A stretch of DNA of 32,867 nt from a bacterium (GTDB lineage Bacteria; Pseudomonadota; Alphaproteobacteria; Rs-D84; CACZYB01), in assembly GCA_014803545.1 (NCBI GenBank), contig JAAVBN010000008.1:1-32867 (forward strand), given 5' to 3'. Positions 14,783 to 23,358 of the stretch are shown piece by piece (within the stretch, counting starts at the first letter, position 1; each line of letters starts with the position of its first letter). A program made the translations under genes and the position numbers. Under the pieces are notes generated by a model. That model was not told the DNA's origin, made no database searches, and was given only the letters and a program-made list of their open reading frames with translations.

Positions 14783-16520
14783 TTAATCCCAATATTTGAA
14801 TAACTGCTTTTCTGAGGAATATTGTTTCAGCTTTGAAACATAATCACTACCATAATTATAAAGATGATAAGCGTTCGAAGTGTTTCTACATAGATAATCC
14901 TGGGCAACCCATGTTCTCCCTTCAAGTAATGATAGATTAAAATAAGCTCCAATAATAGGTCTGTATCCATCCCATGCTTCATATTCTTCCTCCGTCCAAC
15001 CATTAACTCCTGTATTATCAATATCAGAAGAATTCATTTTCACCTTTAATAAACCAATACGTGAATAAATTTTTGTTGTTGAAGTAGAAGGGCAAATATT
15101 AACAGTAATAGATTTTGAATCAATATCTCTAGAAAGAACATTTACTGCATTAGTCATGCATGTATATTTATAACTAGAAAAAGTAGCATCAGATAAACTC
15201 CTTAACTTAATAATTGATGTATATGATTTACCATAAGGAATAACATCCACATAATTATCAAACTTTATAGGGCATCCCTTTTTATTTTTACCATAATTAT
15301 TTCTATCAACAATATTCTTAATTTTACCATCCTTATCCATAATAAAAGCCTTTCTAAAGAAGTCACTACAATATAGGTTTGTTGGATCAGCAACAGCCCA
15401 ATTATTGGTCCAGCCGTCAACACAGGTGTAATCGTCCTCTGTTCCCTCAACTTTTTTGATACGGAGTTTGGCAAGTCTTTGTGCCTCATCTTCATTTACT
15501 TGAGGGGCACTTACCACAGGTTGAGGTGCCTCATCCTCAACTACTGGTTCTGGTTCAACAACATCATCTTTACCCACACAATCAGCAATAGAAGATGCTC
15601 CCTTTGTTGACGAAGTTCCCGTTGGGCAAGCCTCACATTTTACCTTTAATGAAGTCGCCATATCTTCTACTGGATAATAATTTGCTGGGCATTCAAACTT
15701 ATACGCCTTTTCATCAGCCAATGTATAGGACAAAAGATTTTCGTCACCCTTCACATTCCTTACTACCGCCTTTTCTGGTGCCAAACACACATCCTGAGTA
15801 TTTGGATTCTTATAGGTGGTTCCAGATTTTTCAACTATATCATTTATAGGACAAATTCCAGACGCGATAATACAGGTCTTTACCTTGTTCACCGTTTTTT
15901 CAACATACCCAGGGATACAAGTCAAAAACGCAGTTTCCGCCTCACTTATCCAAGAAGGTCTGGTCTGCAAACTTTTATCATAGGTGTCTTTTTTAGCCTT
16001 TTCCCAGGTCACAACCTCTGCAATATCGCCCTCTGGCAAAGTACATTCCTGAGTTTTTGAAGAGTAGTAAATGTATTCGGCTTTTTCTTCATTGTATGTT
16101 TTTCTTAAAAATGTAGCAACAGGACATACCGTAGTTTTTGCTGAGGAAGTAGTGGTTGAGGTTGTAGTCACAGCTTTCTTTGTAGAACCTCTTGAAATAG
16201 CTCTTTTAGTTGAAGCTTTGGTTGTCGCGGCACGCTTAGTGCTTGATTTGTTAGAAGTCACCGCCCTTTTTGTTGAAGTTTTAGTTGTTGCGGCCCTCTT
16301 GGTTGAAGCTTTGGTCGTCGCCGCTCTCTTTGTGCTTGATGTTGATTTAGAAGATGAACTCGCCCTTTTCCTTGGCGCTGCATTAACAAAATTTTGTGAA
16401 GATACTACAATAGTGGCAATAATCATAAAGAACAATGAAAGGATATAATCCTTTGATTTTACAAAACTTTTACCCCCCCCCTTGTGGATTCTTACAAATA
16501 TAAAATACTTTCTTTAACAT
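14783..16520 (-). CDS. Exported cationic-repeat protein, frame broken by a G9 tract (phase-variable candidate)
   Basis: The body is an open frame from 16435 to 14783. The natural start seems to be the ATG at 16520: it has a promoter (16548-16576) and GGAG 8 nt upstream. From it the frame reads MLKKVFYICKNPQ and then meets nine G (coding strand; 16473-16481), after which TAA follows in frame. With eight G the frame would run through GGGKSFVKSKDYILSLFF into the signal-peptide core (IIATIVVSS...FVNAA) and the rest. The mature N-terminus has six STKRA-type repeats (16160-16336), then a Cys-rich ectodomain with one 'CPTGTSST...DCV' module like eukaryote-type GCC2/GCC3 repeats. No Shine-Dalgarno precedes the internal ATG at 16426. 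Function is unknown; probably secreted or surface-exposed. A sequencing error in the homopolymer would look the same. Confidence 0.75.
16160..16336 (-). repeat. Coding tandem repeat, STKRAATTKA-type
   Basis: About six degenerate copies of a 9-11-codon unit (STKRAATTKA, STKRAATTKT, STKRAVTSNKS, STKRAATTKA, STKRAISRG, STKKAVTTT) lie directly after the signal peptide region. The composition is Lys/Arg/Thr/Ser/Ala, strongly basic and probably unstructured. It could act as a cationic stalk contacting peptidoglycan, lipid A or host glycans (inference). Confidence 0.85.
16473..16481. repeat. Homopolymer tract of nine C (G on the coding strand)
   Basis: Nine consecutive C on the plus strand, outstanding in DNA this AT-rich. 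It lies 14 codons into the apparent reading frame of the exported protein and decides whether that frame continues (8 G) or stops at once (9 G). Confidence 0.95.
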
Positions 16521-16547
16521 AATATATTCTCCTTTTTTTATACGGAT

Positions 16548-16576
16548 ATTATATCACAAATTTCAAATATACACAA
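16548..16576 (-). promoter_or_regulatory. Promoter of the exported cationic-repeat gene
   Basis: Minus-strand TTGTGT (16571-16576), a 17-bp spacer and a perfect TATAAT (16548-16553). Transcription would begin about 20 nt upstream of the ATG at 16520 and so upstream of the G tract, supporting that ATG as the start. Confidence 0.55.
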
Positions 16577-16612
16577 CAAAAAAATCCCCGTATAAAATAA
16601 CGGGGAATTTTT
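16577..16612 (-). terminator. Rho-independent terminator
   Basis: TCCCCGT (16585-16591) and ACGGGGA (16600-16606) form a 7-bp stem with an 8-base loop. On the minus strand seven T follow, ending the gene at 16627; a shorter T-run exists on the plus side. Confidence 0.85.
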
Positions 16613-16626
16613 CTACTCAAAACAAA

Positions 16627-17046
16627 TTATCTTTGATAAGAAGCTTCTATAAATTCAGGCTTCTTCAAATCAGCCAATTCACGTTCAAAAACCAAAGCTT
16701 CATCTTTACCAACATTCATTTTTAAATAATATGACAAATCTTCTTTATTAAAATCCTTTATCATAATAAGCAAATTTTTATAATCATCTGGTAATTTTCC
16801 AAAATATTGAGGTTTTGTTATTGCTCCATTCATCTTAATTCCAGATTTTTGAATATAATAAGCAATTCTTTGTTCTTCTCTAAAAGTATTAATAGCTTCT
16901 TTATCATCTATTTCTTCAACAGGTTCTTTTACCTCTGCATTTTTTGAAGCAACTTTATAACTGTTATAAGCTGTTGCACAATTAACACTTACTAATCCTG
17001 CAAATGCTATCATTAATACTGCATCTTTTACATTGTTTTTTTTCAT
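16627..17046 (-). CDS. Hypothetical exported or membrane-anchored protein
   Basis: A 139-residue protein with a basic N-terminus (MKKNN), a hydrophobic stretch at about residues 9-26 ending near 'NCATAYNS', and then a charged, helix-rich soluble part (residues 35-139) without cysteines. The first part can be a signal peptide or an anchor; the lone Cys lies in a poor lipobox (SVNC). AAGGAG lies 6 nt before the ATG and a terminator follows the stop. I do not recognise the family. Confidence 0.75.
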   Translation of the reverse strand: MKKNNVKDAVLMIAFAGLVSVNCATAYNSYKVASKNAEVKEPVEEIDDKEAINTFREEQRIAYYIQKSGIKMNGAITKPQYFGKLPDDYKNLLIMIKDFNKEDLSYYLKMNVGKDEALVFERELADLKKPEFIEASYQR

Positions 17047-17138
17047 TTTTTACTCCTTATATTTGATTATTAAAAAACATTTTATATATTAAACAATTAT
17101 TTCATTTTGTCAACAATTATTTATAAATTTAATTTTAT

Positions 17139-18674
17139 TTATCTTTTTCTTTGAAAAATCAATATATTAGAACCATAGAAAGAATACATCAATCCAATAA
17201 TTAAAAGGAAAATTATAAACAAATTTCCCGTTTTAGCAAAAAAAGTAGACCCGATTCGTGAAACCAAATCAACATCAAGCACCCCTACAACATTTAAAAA
17301 CTTTGCATCAAAGCTTTTATCCTTTGAAACAGTCAATTTTCCAGACACAAATTCACCCAGCGGAGAAATAACTCCACTTATTCCATCATTTGCAACCCTG
17401 ATAACAGGAACACCCTCCTCTACTGCCCTAAATTTTACAATCGCACTATGCTGATATTTTCCAAAACTCGCAAACCACTTATCATTTGAAATATTCACAA
17501 TAAAATCCACATCCTTTGAAATACGAAGTCCCGAAAATATCACCTCATAACAAATAAGCGGATACAAGGTAAGTCCTGCCACATCAAACTTTCCACTCTC
17601 AATCCCACTTGAAAAATCAATCGCCCCCTCCGTCAATTTTTTAAACGGAATAAGAAATTTAAGCGGGATATACTCACCAAACGGCACCAAATGACGCTTA
17701 TCATAAAAATCAAGTATACCATCTTTATCAATCGCAACCATAGTATTAAAAAGCTTGAAATTCCTGCCACCCAAAAACTCAATTCTATTAAACCCAGTAA
17801 TGATATTCGCCCCATTAACAGCCGAAAGGTTCATCAACTTCATCATAGAAAAATCATCCCTGAATAAATCAGTCGGCACAGATGTTTCCGACCAAACAAT
17901 AATATCCGAACTCTCACCAAGCTTTGACATTTCTATATATTTATCAAGATTACCTTCATTATATTTGTCTTCTTGTATAACATTAAGATTTACAAGCTTC
18001 ACTTTCTTACCAACAGGTTCAAAATTTTTATATTTCAAAACCCTCAACCAACCAAATCCCAAAACAAAAAATATTATAAGGATTATAAGGAAGAAAGTTC
18101 TACTCTTAAATACCTTTTTCCCATTTTTTAAAACCAAATATGGAAATGTCAATACAAATACAGTTAAAAAGGAAAGTCCCAAAATTCCAACCAAACTTGC
18201 CACCTGTATCACAGGCAAACACTCCGACCAAATAAGAGCCACAGAGTTCCAAGGGAACCCCGTAAAAATCCAACTTTTCACCCATTCAATAAATGTAATT
18301 GATAATGCAAAACCAAAATAACGCTTATTCTCCTTCATATAGAAAGTCATAATTCCAGCAAGCCCAAAAAATATCGCCCAACCAAAATCAAAAAGCCCAA
18401 CTACAAAAGGAGCAATAACACCAGCACCAACAAATTCAAACGGACGCACCATCCAAGAAAACGAAACTATATTTGAAAGAAACGAAAGCCCAAAGGCAAA
18501 CCAAAACGCCCTCTTCCAATTCTTGGAAATACCTATCCCATATAACATATAGGAAAGATAAACCGCCATCCCTATAATAGAAAAAAGGACACACTTATTA
18601 AAGGGAGGAAATACAAAACCACCCAACATTCCAACCAAAATATAGATTAAAATATTTAAAATTCTATTCTTCAT
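17139..18674 (-). CDS. lnt: Apolipoprotein N-acyltransferase Lnt
   Basis: A 511-residue inner-membrane enzyme that adds the third acyl chain to the N-terminal Cys of lipoproteins. The N-terminal 210 residues contain about six TM helices, and another TM closes the C-terminus. The periplasmic nitrilase-like domain shows the catalytic triad Glu263 (WSETSVP), Lys326 (YDKRHLVPFGEYIP) and Cys375 (LICYEVIF). Length is typical. It overlaps the end of ybeY by 11 nt and has no clear Shine-Dalgarno, so translation is probably coupled. Last gene of the glyS-mlaD-ybeY-lnt set. The META-domain lipoprotein in this window is a plausible substrate. Confidence 0.97.
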   Translation of the reverse strand: MKNRILNILIYILVGMLGGFVFPPFNKCVLFSIIGMAVYLSYMLYGIGISKNWKRAFWFAFGLSFLSNIVSFSWMVRPFEFVGAGVIAPFVVGLFDFGWAIFFGLAGIMTFYMKENKRYFGFALSITFIEWVKSWIFTGFPWNSVALIWSECLPVIQVASLVGILGLSFLTVFVLTFPYLVLKNGKKVFKSRTFFLIILIIFFVLGFGWLRVLKYKNFEPVGKKVKLVNLNVIQEDKYNEGNLDKYIEMSKLGESSDIIVWSETSVPTDLFRDDFSMMKLMNLSAVNGANIITGFNRIEFLGGRNFKLFNTMVAIDKDGILDFYDKRHLVPFGEYIPLKFLIPFKKLTEGAIDFSSGIESGKFDVAGLTLYPLICYEVIFSGLRISKDVDFIVNISNDKWFASFGKYQHSAIVKFRAVEEGVPVIRVANDGISGVISPLGEFVSGKLTVSKDKSFDAKFLNVVGVLDVDLVSRIGSTFFAKTGNLFIIFLLIIGLMYSFYGSNILIFQRKR

Positions 18675-19140
18675 AAGGATTTGAAATTCCCATACTTTCC
18701 AATATCTTTATTTCAAAAAACTCCATCTCTCTTGCTTCCTCATCATCAATATGATCAAAACCCAAAAGATGAAGTATCCCATGACAAAGCAAATGCGCAT
18801 AATGATTTTCAAGGGAAATATGCTGTAGCCCAGCCTCCTTTTTAAGTGTAGCAAGCGACATCACAATATCACCCAACAAAAGCTCATCCCCCGTTTCAAA
18901 AGATAAAACATTTGTTGGCTTATTTTTTCCACGATAGTTTTTATTAAATTCCTGTATTTCCTTATCCCCAGTCAAAAGGACATTTATTTCCATACCCTTT
19001 AATTGCTTAACACCAACCATTTTAAAGGTTTCACAACAAACCCTCTTTGATAATTTTTCCAAATTTTTAATTGATGTAAGCCAAGCCTTATTTTTATAAA
19101 TAAAGGAAAGCTTTACACGACAAGACATAATTCCAAACAT
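18664..19140 (-). CDS. ybeY: Endoribonuclease YbeY (rRNA maturation factor)
   Basis: A 158-residue zinc-dependent RNase involved in 16S rRNA 3'-end maturation and 70S quality control. The metal-binding motif H120-x3-H124-x5-H130 is intact in 'HGILHLLGFDH'. Other family features seen are 'FNKNYRGKNKPTNVLSF' and 'LGDIVMS'. The ATG follows the mlaD-like stop directly (TAG-ATG), and the 3' end overlaps lnt. ybeY near lnt is common in Proteobacteria; the usual phoH and corC-like partners are missing here. Confidence 0.96.
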   Translation of the reverse strand: MFGIMSCRVKLSFIYKNKAWLTSIKNLEKLSKRVCCETFKMVGVKQLKGMEINVLLTGDKEIQEFNKNYRGKNKPTNVLSFETGDELLLGDIVMSLATLKKEAGLQHISLENHYAHLLCHGILHLLGFDHIDDEEAREMEFFEIKILESMGISNPYEE

Positions 19141-19623
19141 CTATTTTTCCTTTTCTTTGTCCTTATTCTTCATAAATTGAGAAACACCAATCTCAATCAT
19201 TTCTGAAATATTAACAGAATCTTGGGAATAATCAAAACTATCACCATCAACCATATAATCATTACTTCCACCAGGAAGCACCGCAACATACTTTGCTCCC
19301 ATCAAACCATCAGTATAAATTGCAACAGAACTGTCATCAGGTATAAAGACATCATTGTTGATTTTCATATAAATCTTAACCGAAAAGTTATCCATAAGTT
19401 CAAGCTTTGATATAGTCCCAATATCAATACCAGAAAGTCTTACATGTCCCCCTTCTTTAAGCTCATCAGTTTTTCTTACCTCTGCAATCAAGGTATAGAA
19501 ATGCTCATTATTAACTTCTTTAAAATACGAATAAAGTCTTACACACACAAAAATAAATAATGAATAAATAATAACTGTTCCAAAAAACTTTTTAAGCCTT
19601 TGTATCATCTTTTTTCTATTCAT
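19141..19623 (-). CDS. MlaD-like MCE-domain protein
   Basis: A 160-residue protein with a TM anchor (about residues 14-30) and one periplasmic MCE domain. 'TDELKEGGHVRLSGIDIGTI' and 'YTDGLMGAKYVAVLPGGS' are the characteristic segments. In the Mla system such a protein forms a hexameric ring on the MlaFEDB transporter and moves phospholipids between the membranes. The mlaE/mlaF partners are not adjacent. GGAGG lies 5 nt before the ATG; the gene starts 17 bp after glyS and abuts ybeY. It is shorter than E. coli MlaD (about 183 residues) but has the whole domain. Confidence 0.9.
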   Translation of the reverse strand: MNRKKMIQRLKKFFGTVIIYSLFIFVCVRLYSYFKEVNNEHFYTLIAEVRKTDELKEGGHVRLSGIDIGTISKLELMDNFSVKIYMKINNDVFIPDDSSVAIYTDGLMGAKYVAVLPGGSNDYMVDGDSFDYSQDSVNISEMIEIGVSQFMKNKDKEKEK

Positions 19624-19640
19624 TTTCCCCTCCTAAATTT

Positions 19641-21014
19641 TTATACATATTTAAAGAAATTAGAAATGTAATTTATAACCTCACTAACAGGAAGCCTTAT
19701 TTGACTCATTGTATCCCTATCTCTAATAGTAATAGTTTCTGGACTTTTTTCCAAAGTTTCAAAATCAACTGTTAAACAGATAGGAGTTCCAATTTCATCA
19801 TGCTTTCTGTAACATTTACCAACATTACCCGATGTTTCAAGAGCAATCTTTCCAATACCAAGTATTTTAAGCCTGTCCCTTAACTCCTCTGCCTTTTCCA
19901 TAATTTGAGGATTATTTTTAGCAAGCGGAACAATCGCTACCTTCACAGGTGCTAAATGAGGTTTCAAACGAAGATATATTCTCTTTTCTCCATTTTCCAA
20001 TATCTCCTCTGTATATGCTTCATTAAGTATAGCCAAAGCACCTCTATCAACACCAGCCGATGGCTCTATCACAAATGGAACATAGGTTTCCTTTGTATAT
20101 GGATCAGTATATGAAAGTTTAACTGCGGAATCTTTATTTTCCAAAACCTTGGATTTTACACCCAAAGCTTCTGAATCCTTTGTATGTGAACCAAGGTCAA
20201 AATCACATCTGTTTGCAATACCTTCCAATTCTTCCACACCATGTGGGAATTTGTAAACTATATCGGTACAAGCTTTTGCATAATGTGCCAAATCAGCCTT
20301 TTCATGAACTTCAAAGTCAATATTTTCCTCTGAAAGTCCTTGTTTAAGCCACCATTTTTTTCGCTCATCAATCCAGTATTTATGCCACTTTTCATCTTCA
20401 CCAGGCTTTACAAAAAATTCCATTTCCATTTGTTCAAATTCACGAACACGGAAAATAAAGTTGCGTGGAGTAATTTCGTTTCTAAATGCCTTTCCAATTT
20501 GCGCAATACCAAATGGAACTTTTCTTGCCGTAGCATCCATAATATTTTTAAAGTTCACAAAAATACCTTGTGCTGTTTCTGGTCTTAAATAAGCATAGGA
20601 ATTTTCATCAACAACTGGACCAATATTCACTTTCATCATAAGATTGAAATCACGAGGCTCTGTAAGTTCATCCGACCCACAAAAATCACATTTTCCAGGA
20701 ACAAGAAGTTTATCCGCACGCATACGTTGTTTACACTTCTTACAATCAACAAGAGGATCTGTAAATGTAGTTTCATGACCTGAATGTTTAAAAATAAGTC
20801 TGTTGGAAAGCACCGCAGAATCAAGCCCTTCGGTATCATCTCTGTCATAAATCATCGCTCTCCACCAAGCATTTTTAAGATTGTTTTTAAGCTCCACTCC
20901 AAGAGGACCATAGTCATAAGTTCCCTTTAATCCGCCATAAATTTCACCACTTTGGAAAACAAAACCACGTCTTTTACAAAGTGAAACTAAATCTTCCATA
21001 GATTTTGCAGTCAT
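19641..21014 (-). CDS. glyS: Glycine--tRNA ligase, dimeric (eukaryote/Gram-positive) type
   Basis: A 457-residue class II synthetase charging tRNA-Gly. It is the single-chain alpha2 type rather than the alpha2beta2 glyQ/glyS enzyme. Visible: '[18 protein letters not shown]' (motif 1 region), a zinc knuckle CKKC...CDFC (about 92-117), '[12 protein letters not shown]', motif 2 '[21 protein letters not shown]', motif 3 '[14 protein letters not shown]', and a C-terminal anticodon-binding domain ([10 protein letters not shown]). AAGGAG lies 7 nt upstream. It heads the operon with the MlaD-like gene. The alpha2 type is unusual for most Alphaproteobacteria. Confidence 0.96.
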   Translation of the reverse strand: MTAKSMEDLVSLCKRRGFVFQSGEIYGGLKGTYDYGPLGVELKNNLKNAWWRAMIYDRDDTEGLDSAVLSNRLIFKHSGHETTFTDPLVDCKKCKQRMRADKLLVPGKCDFCGSDELTEPRDFNLMMKVNIGPVVDENSYAYLRPETAQGIFVNFKNIMDATARKVPFGIAQIGKAFRNEITPRNFIFRVREFEQMEMEFFVKPGEDEKWHKYWIDERKKWWLKQGLSEENIDFEVHEKADLAHYAKACTDIVYKFPHGVEELEGIANRCDFDLGSHTKDSEALGVKSKVLENKDSAVKLSYTDPYTKETYVPFVIEPSAGVDRGALAILNEAYTEEILENGEKRIYLRLKPHLAPVKVAIVPLAKNNPQIMEKAEELRDRLKILGIGKIALETSGNVGKCYRKHDEIGTPICLTVDFETLEKSPETITIRDRDTMSQIRLPVSEVINYISNFFKYV

Positions 21015-21046
21015 AATAAAACTCCTTAAATTTTAATACTCAAAGA

Positions 21047-21075
21047 AAAATACAACATTTAATTGCAACTTTCAA
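21047..21075 (-). promoter_or_regulatory. Promoter of the glyS operon
   Basis: Minus-strand TTGAAA (21070-21075), a 17-bp spacer and TATTTT (21047-21052). The start near 21040 gives a leader of about 26 nt, too short for a T-box or riboswitch. Confidence 0.45.
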
Positions 21076-21120
21076 GGTTTATTTTAATAAAAAAACTTAA
21101 AAAAAATAAACAAATCCATC

Positions 21121-21149
21121 TTTACAATCCAAACTTTTTGGAATAATAT
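21121..21149 (+). promoter_or_regulatory. Promoter of relA/spoT
   Basis: TTTACA (21121-21126), a 17-bp spacer and TAATAT (21144-21149). Predicted start near 21156, about 20 nt before the TTG start codon. It is divergent from the glyS promoter. Confidence 0.5.
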
Positions 21150-21175
21150 TTATATATAAGACAAAGGATACACAA

Positions 21176-23341
21176 TTGGAAACAAAAGCTGATTTAGTAA
21201 ACGCAGTAAAAAATTACATTCCCGACCTAAAACCTTCTGATAAGGCACGGCTTGAACTCGCATACACTTTTGCCCAAGAAAAACACGCTGGTCAAAAACG
21301 CGCAAGTGGGGAAGATTACTTCACTCATCCACTAGCAGTTGCAATGATTGCCGCACGAACTTATGAACTTGATGTGGACTCAATTATCGCCGCCCTTCTT
21401 CATGATGTAGTAGAGGACACAGAAACCTCCATCAAAACAATCAAAAATCTTTTTGGTGATGATGTCGCCGAACTTGTCATAGGTCTAACAAAACTCCGCT
21501 CCATAAAAATAAAATCAGAAAAAACATTAAAGGCGGAAAACTACCGCAACTTTGTTTTATCAGTATCAAAGGATATAAGAGTTTTAATCATAAAATTATT
21601 GGACAGATTCCATAATATGAGCACATTGCAATTCCACAAATCACCCGAAAAACGACAAAGGATTGCACATGAAACTTTAAACATCTATATTCCACTTGCC
21701 GAACGTATGGGTATGGAAGAATTAAAACACAAAATGGAAACAATTTGTTTTAAGGAATTATATCCCCAAGAATATCATTTTATTCAAGATAAATTAGAGG
21801 ATATAAGAAAACGTGGAACTGACTTAATTGAACCTATTGTTGATGAATTAAGCGAACTTACATTCAAACATAAAATAAAGGCAAAAATTTACGGCCGTGA
21901 AAAAAGTCCATATTCCATATGGAAAAAAATGCAAAATAAAAACATATTGTTTGAGGAAATTTTTGATATAATCGCTTTCCGATTTATCGTAAAAACTGTT
22001 GAAGATTGTTATAAAATTTTGGGTATGATTCATTCCACATATAAAATGATTCCTAATCGTTTCAAGGATTATATATCAACTCCAAAACCAAACAAATATC
22101 AATCACTTCATACAACAGTCATCGGTCCACAAAACAAACGTATTGAAATACAAATCAGAACCGAAGAAATGGACAGGGTCGCCCAATATGGATACGCCGC
22201 CCACTGGATGTATAAGGAAGGTAAAACCGACATCAGATCAAAGGATTTTGATTGGCTCCGAAATATGGTAAATGCAATCAAACATATATCCTCGCCTGAT
22301 GAAATTGTGGAAAATACAAAACTTTCTCCATTTATTGATTCTGTATTCTGTTTTACACCAAAGGGAGATTTGATTGTCCTTCCTCTTGGCTCCACAGCAC
22401 TTGACTTTGCATATAACATTCATTCAAACATAGGAAACCATTGTGTCGGTGCAAAAATAAATAAAGTTATAAAGAATATCAGAACCGAACTTAAAACTGG
22501 TGATGAGGTTGAAATCCTAACCTCCAAAACACAAATTCCAACACCCGAATGGGAAAGATTTGTCGCAACAATAAAAGCAAAATCAGAAATAAGACATTAC
22601 TTAAAGCAACAAAAAAAACAACAAACTATACTATATGGAAAACAACTTATCCAAACAACATTTGAAAATTACAAAAAAAGTTTTCATGAAAAAGATTTAA
22701 ACTCTATCATAGATAAATACGGTGCAACAAACCTTGATGACTTATATTTACTTATCGGATCAAAGGAATATACACCTGAACACGTTCTATTTTCCATATA
22801 CCCAGAATTAAAAAATTCTACACAAAAGAAAAATTTTGATGTTGATAACTTCCTAAGTGCAATTGGAAAAGTTCACCCACAAAATTCATCACAAACATTA
22901 ACCTCTGGTGTACTTTCAAATATTCCTATACACTTTGCAAAGTGTTGCTATCCTCTTCCTGGTGATAAAATCATTGGTGTTATTCATACGGGAAAGGGCA
23001 TAACTATACACAAGGAAAATTGTAAACAACTTTCAAAATATGCAAAAACACCAGAAAAATTATTCAACCTTTCCTGGAACGATTACAACGCATTCAAGGA
23101 TTCAAAATTCAGCACAAAACTTTCCGTCCTTTGCGATTATATCCCAGGTGCATTAAATAAAATTACTTCTATAATCGCACGTGAAAATGCAATAATAGAG
23201 GATATAAAGGTTGCAAACAAAACTCACGAATTTATTGAATTTTTAATAACAATTGACGTTGATAATATTGAACATCTAAACAATATTGTCAGCGACCTAA
23301 AATCAATAAAAATGATTAACACAGTTTTAAAATATAATTAA
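21176..23341 (+). CDS. RelA/SpoT-type (p)ppGpp synthetase/hydrolase
   Basis: A 721-residue long RSH enzyme making and degrading the alarmone (p)ppGpp. The hydrolase HD domain is intact (H51, H76-D77, 'LLDRFHNMSTL' with D143), so hydrolysis is expected. The synthetase domain has the G-loop region 'YGREKSPYSIWKKM' (239-252), 'RFKDYISTPKPNKYQSLHT' and 'IEIQIRTEEMDRVAQYG'. TGS (about 385-445), a Cys-containing helical/zinc-finger-like segment (HFAKCCYPLPGD) and a C-terminal ACT domain follow. The start is TTG, supported by AAAGGA 7 nt upstream and by the next Met falling inside the HD domain. It is the first gene of relA/spoT-recN-pepA. It should act with DksA encoded in this window. Confidence 0.97.
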   Translation: METKADLVNAVKNYIPDLKPSDKARLELAYTFAQEKHAGQKRASGEDYFTHPLAVAMIAARTYELDVDSIIAALLHDVVEDTETSIKTIKNLFGDDVAELVIGLTKLRSIKIKSEKTLKAENYRNFVLSVSKDIRVLIIKLLDRFHNMSTLQFHKSPEKRQRIAHETLNIYIPLAERMGMEELKHKMETICFKELYPQEYHFIQDKLEDIRKRGTDLIEPIVDELSELTFKHKIKAKIYGREKSPYSIWKKMQNKNILFEEIFDIIAFRFIVKTVEDCYKILGMIHSTYKMIPNRFKDYISTPKPNKYQSLHTTVIGPQNKRIEIQIRTEEMDRVAQYGYAAHWMYKEGKTDIRSKDFDWLRNMVNAIKHISSPDEIVENTKLSPFIDSVFCFTPKGDLIVLPLGSTALDFAYNIHSNIGNHCVGAKINKVIKNIRTELKTGDEVEILTSKTQIPTPEWERFVATIKAKSEIRHYLKQQKKQQTILYGKQLIQTTFENYKKSFHEKDLNSIIDKYGATNLDDLYLLIGSKEYTPEHVLFSIYPELKNSTQKKNFDVDNFLSAIGKVHPQNSSQTLTSGVLSNIPIHFAKCCYPLPGDKIIGVIHTGKGITIHKENCKQLSKYAKTPEKLFNLSWNDYNAFKDSKFSTKLSVLCDYIPGALNKITSIIARENAIIEDIKVANKTHEFIEFLITIDVDNIEHLNNIVSDLKSIKMINTVLKYN

Positions 23342-23358
23342 AGGGATTATTTTATAAA

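Noticed and set aside
16071-16448. Plus-strand ORF rich in Val, Leu, Ala and Glu
   Set aside because: It is the reverse reading of the STKRA repeat region; its periodic composition comes from the real gene, and it has no ribosome binding site.
21015-21175. T-box or riboswitch leader before glyS
   Set aside because: The predicted glyS leader is only about 26 nt and shows no conserved leader structure.
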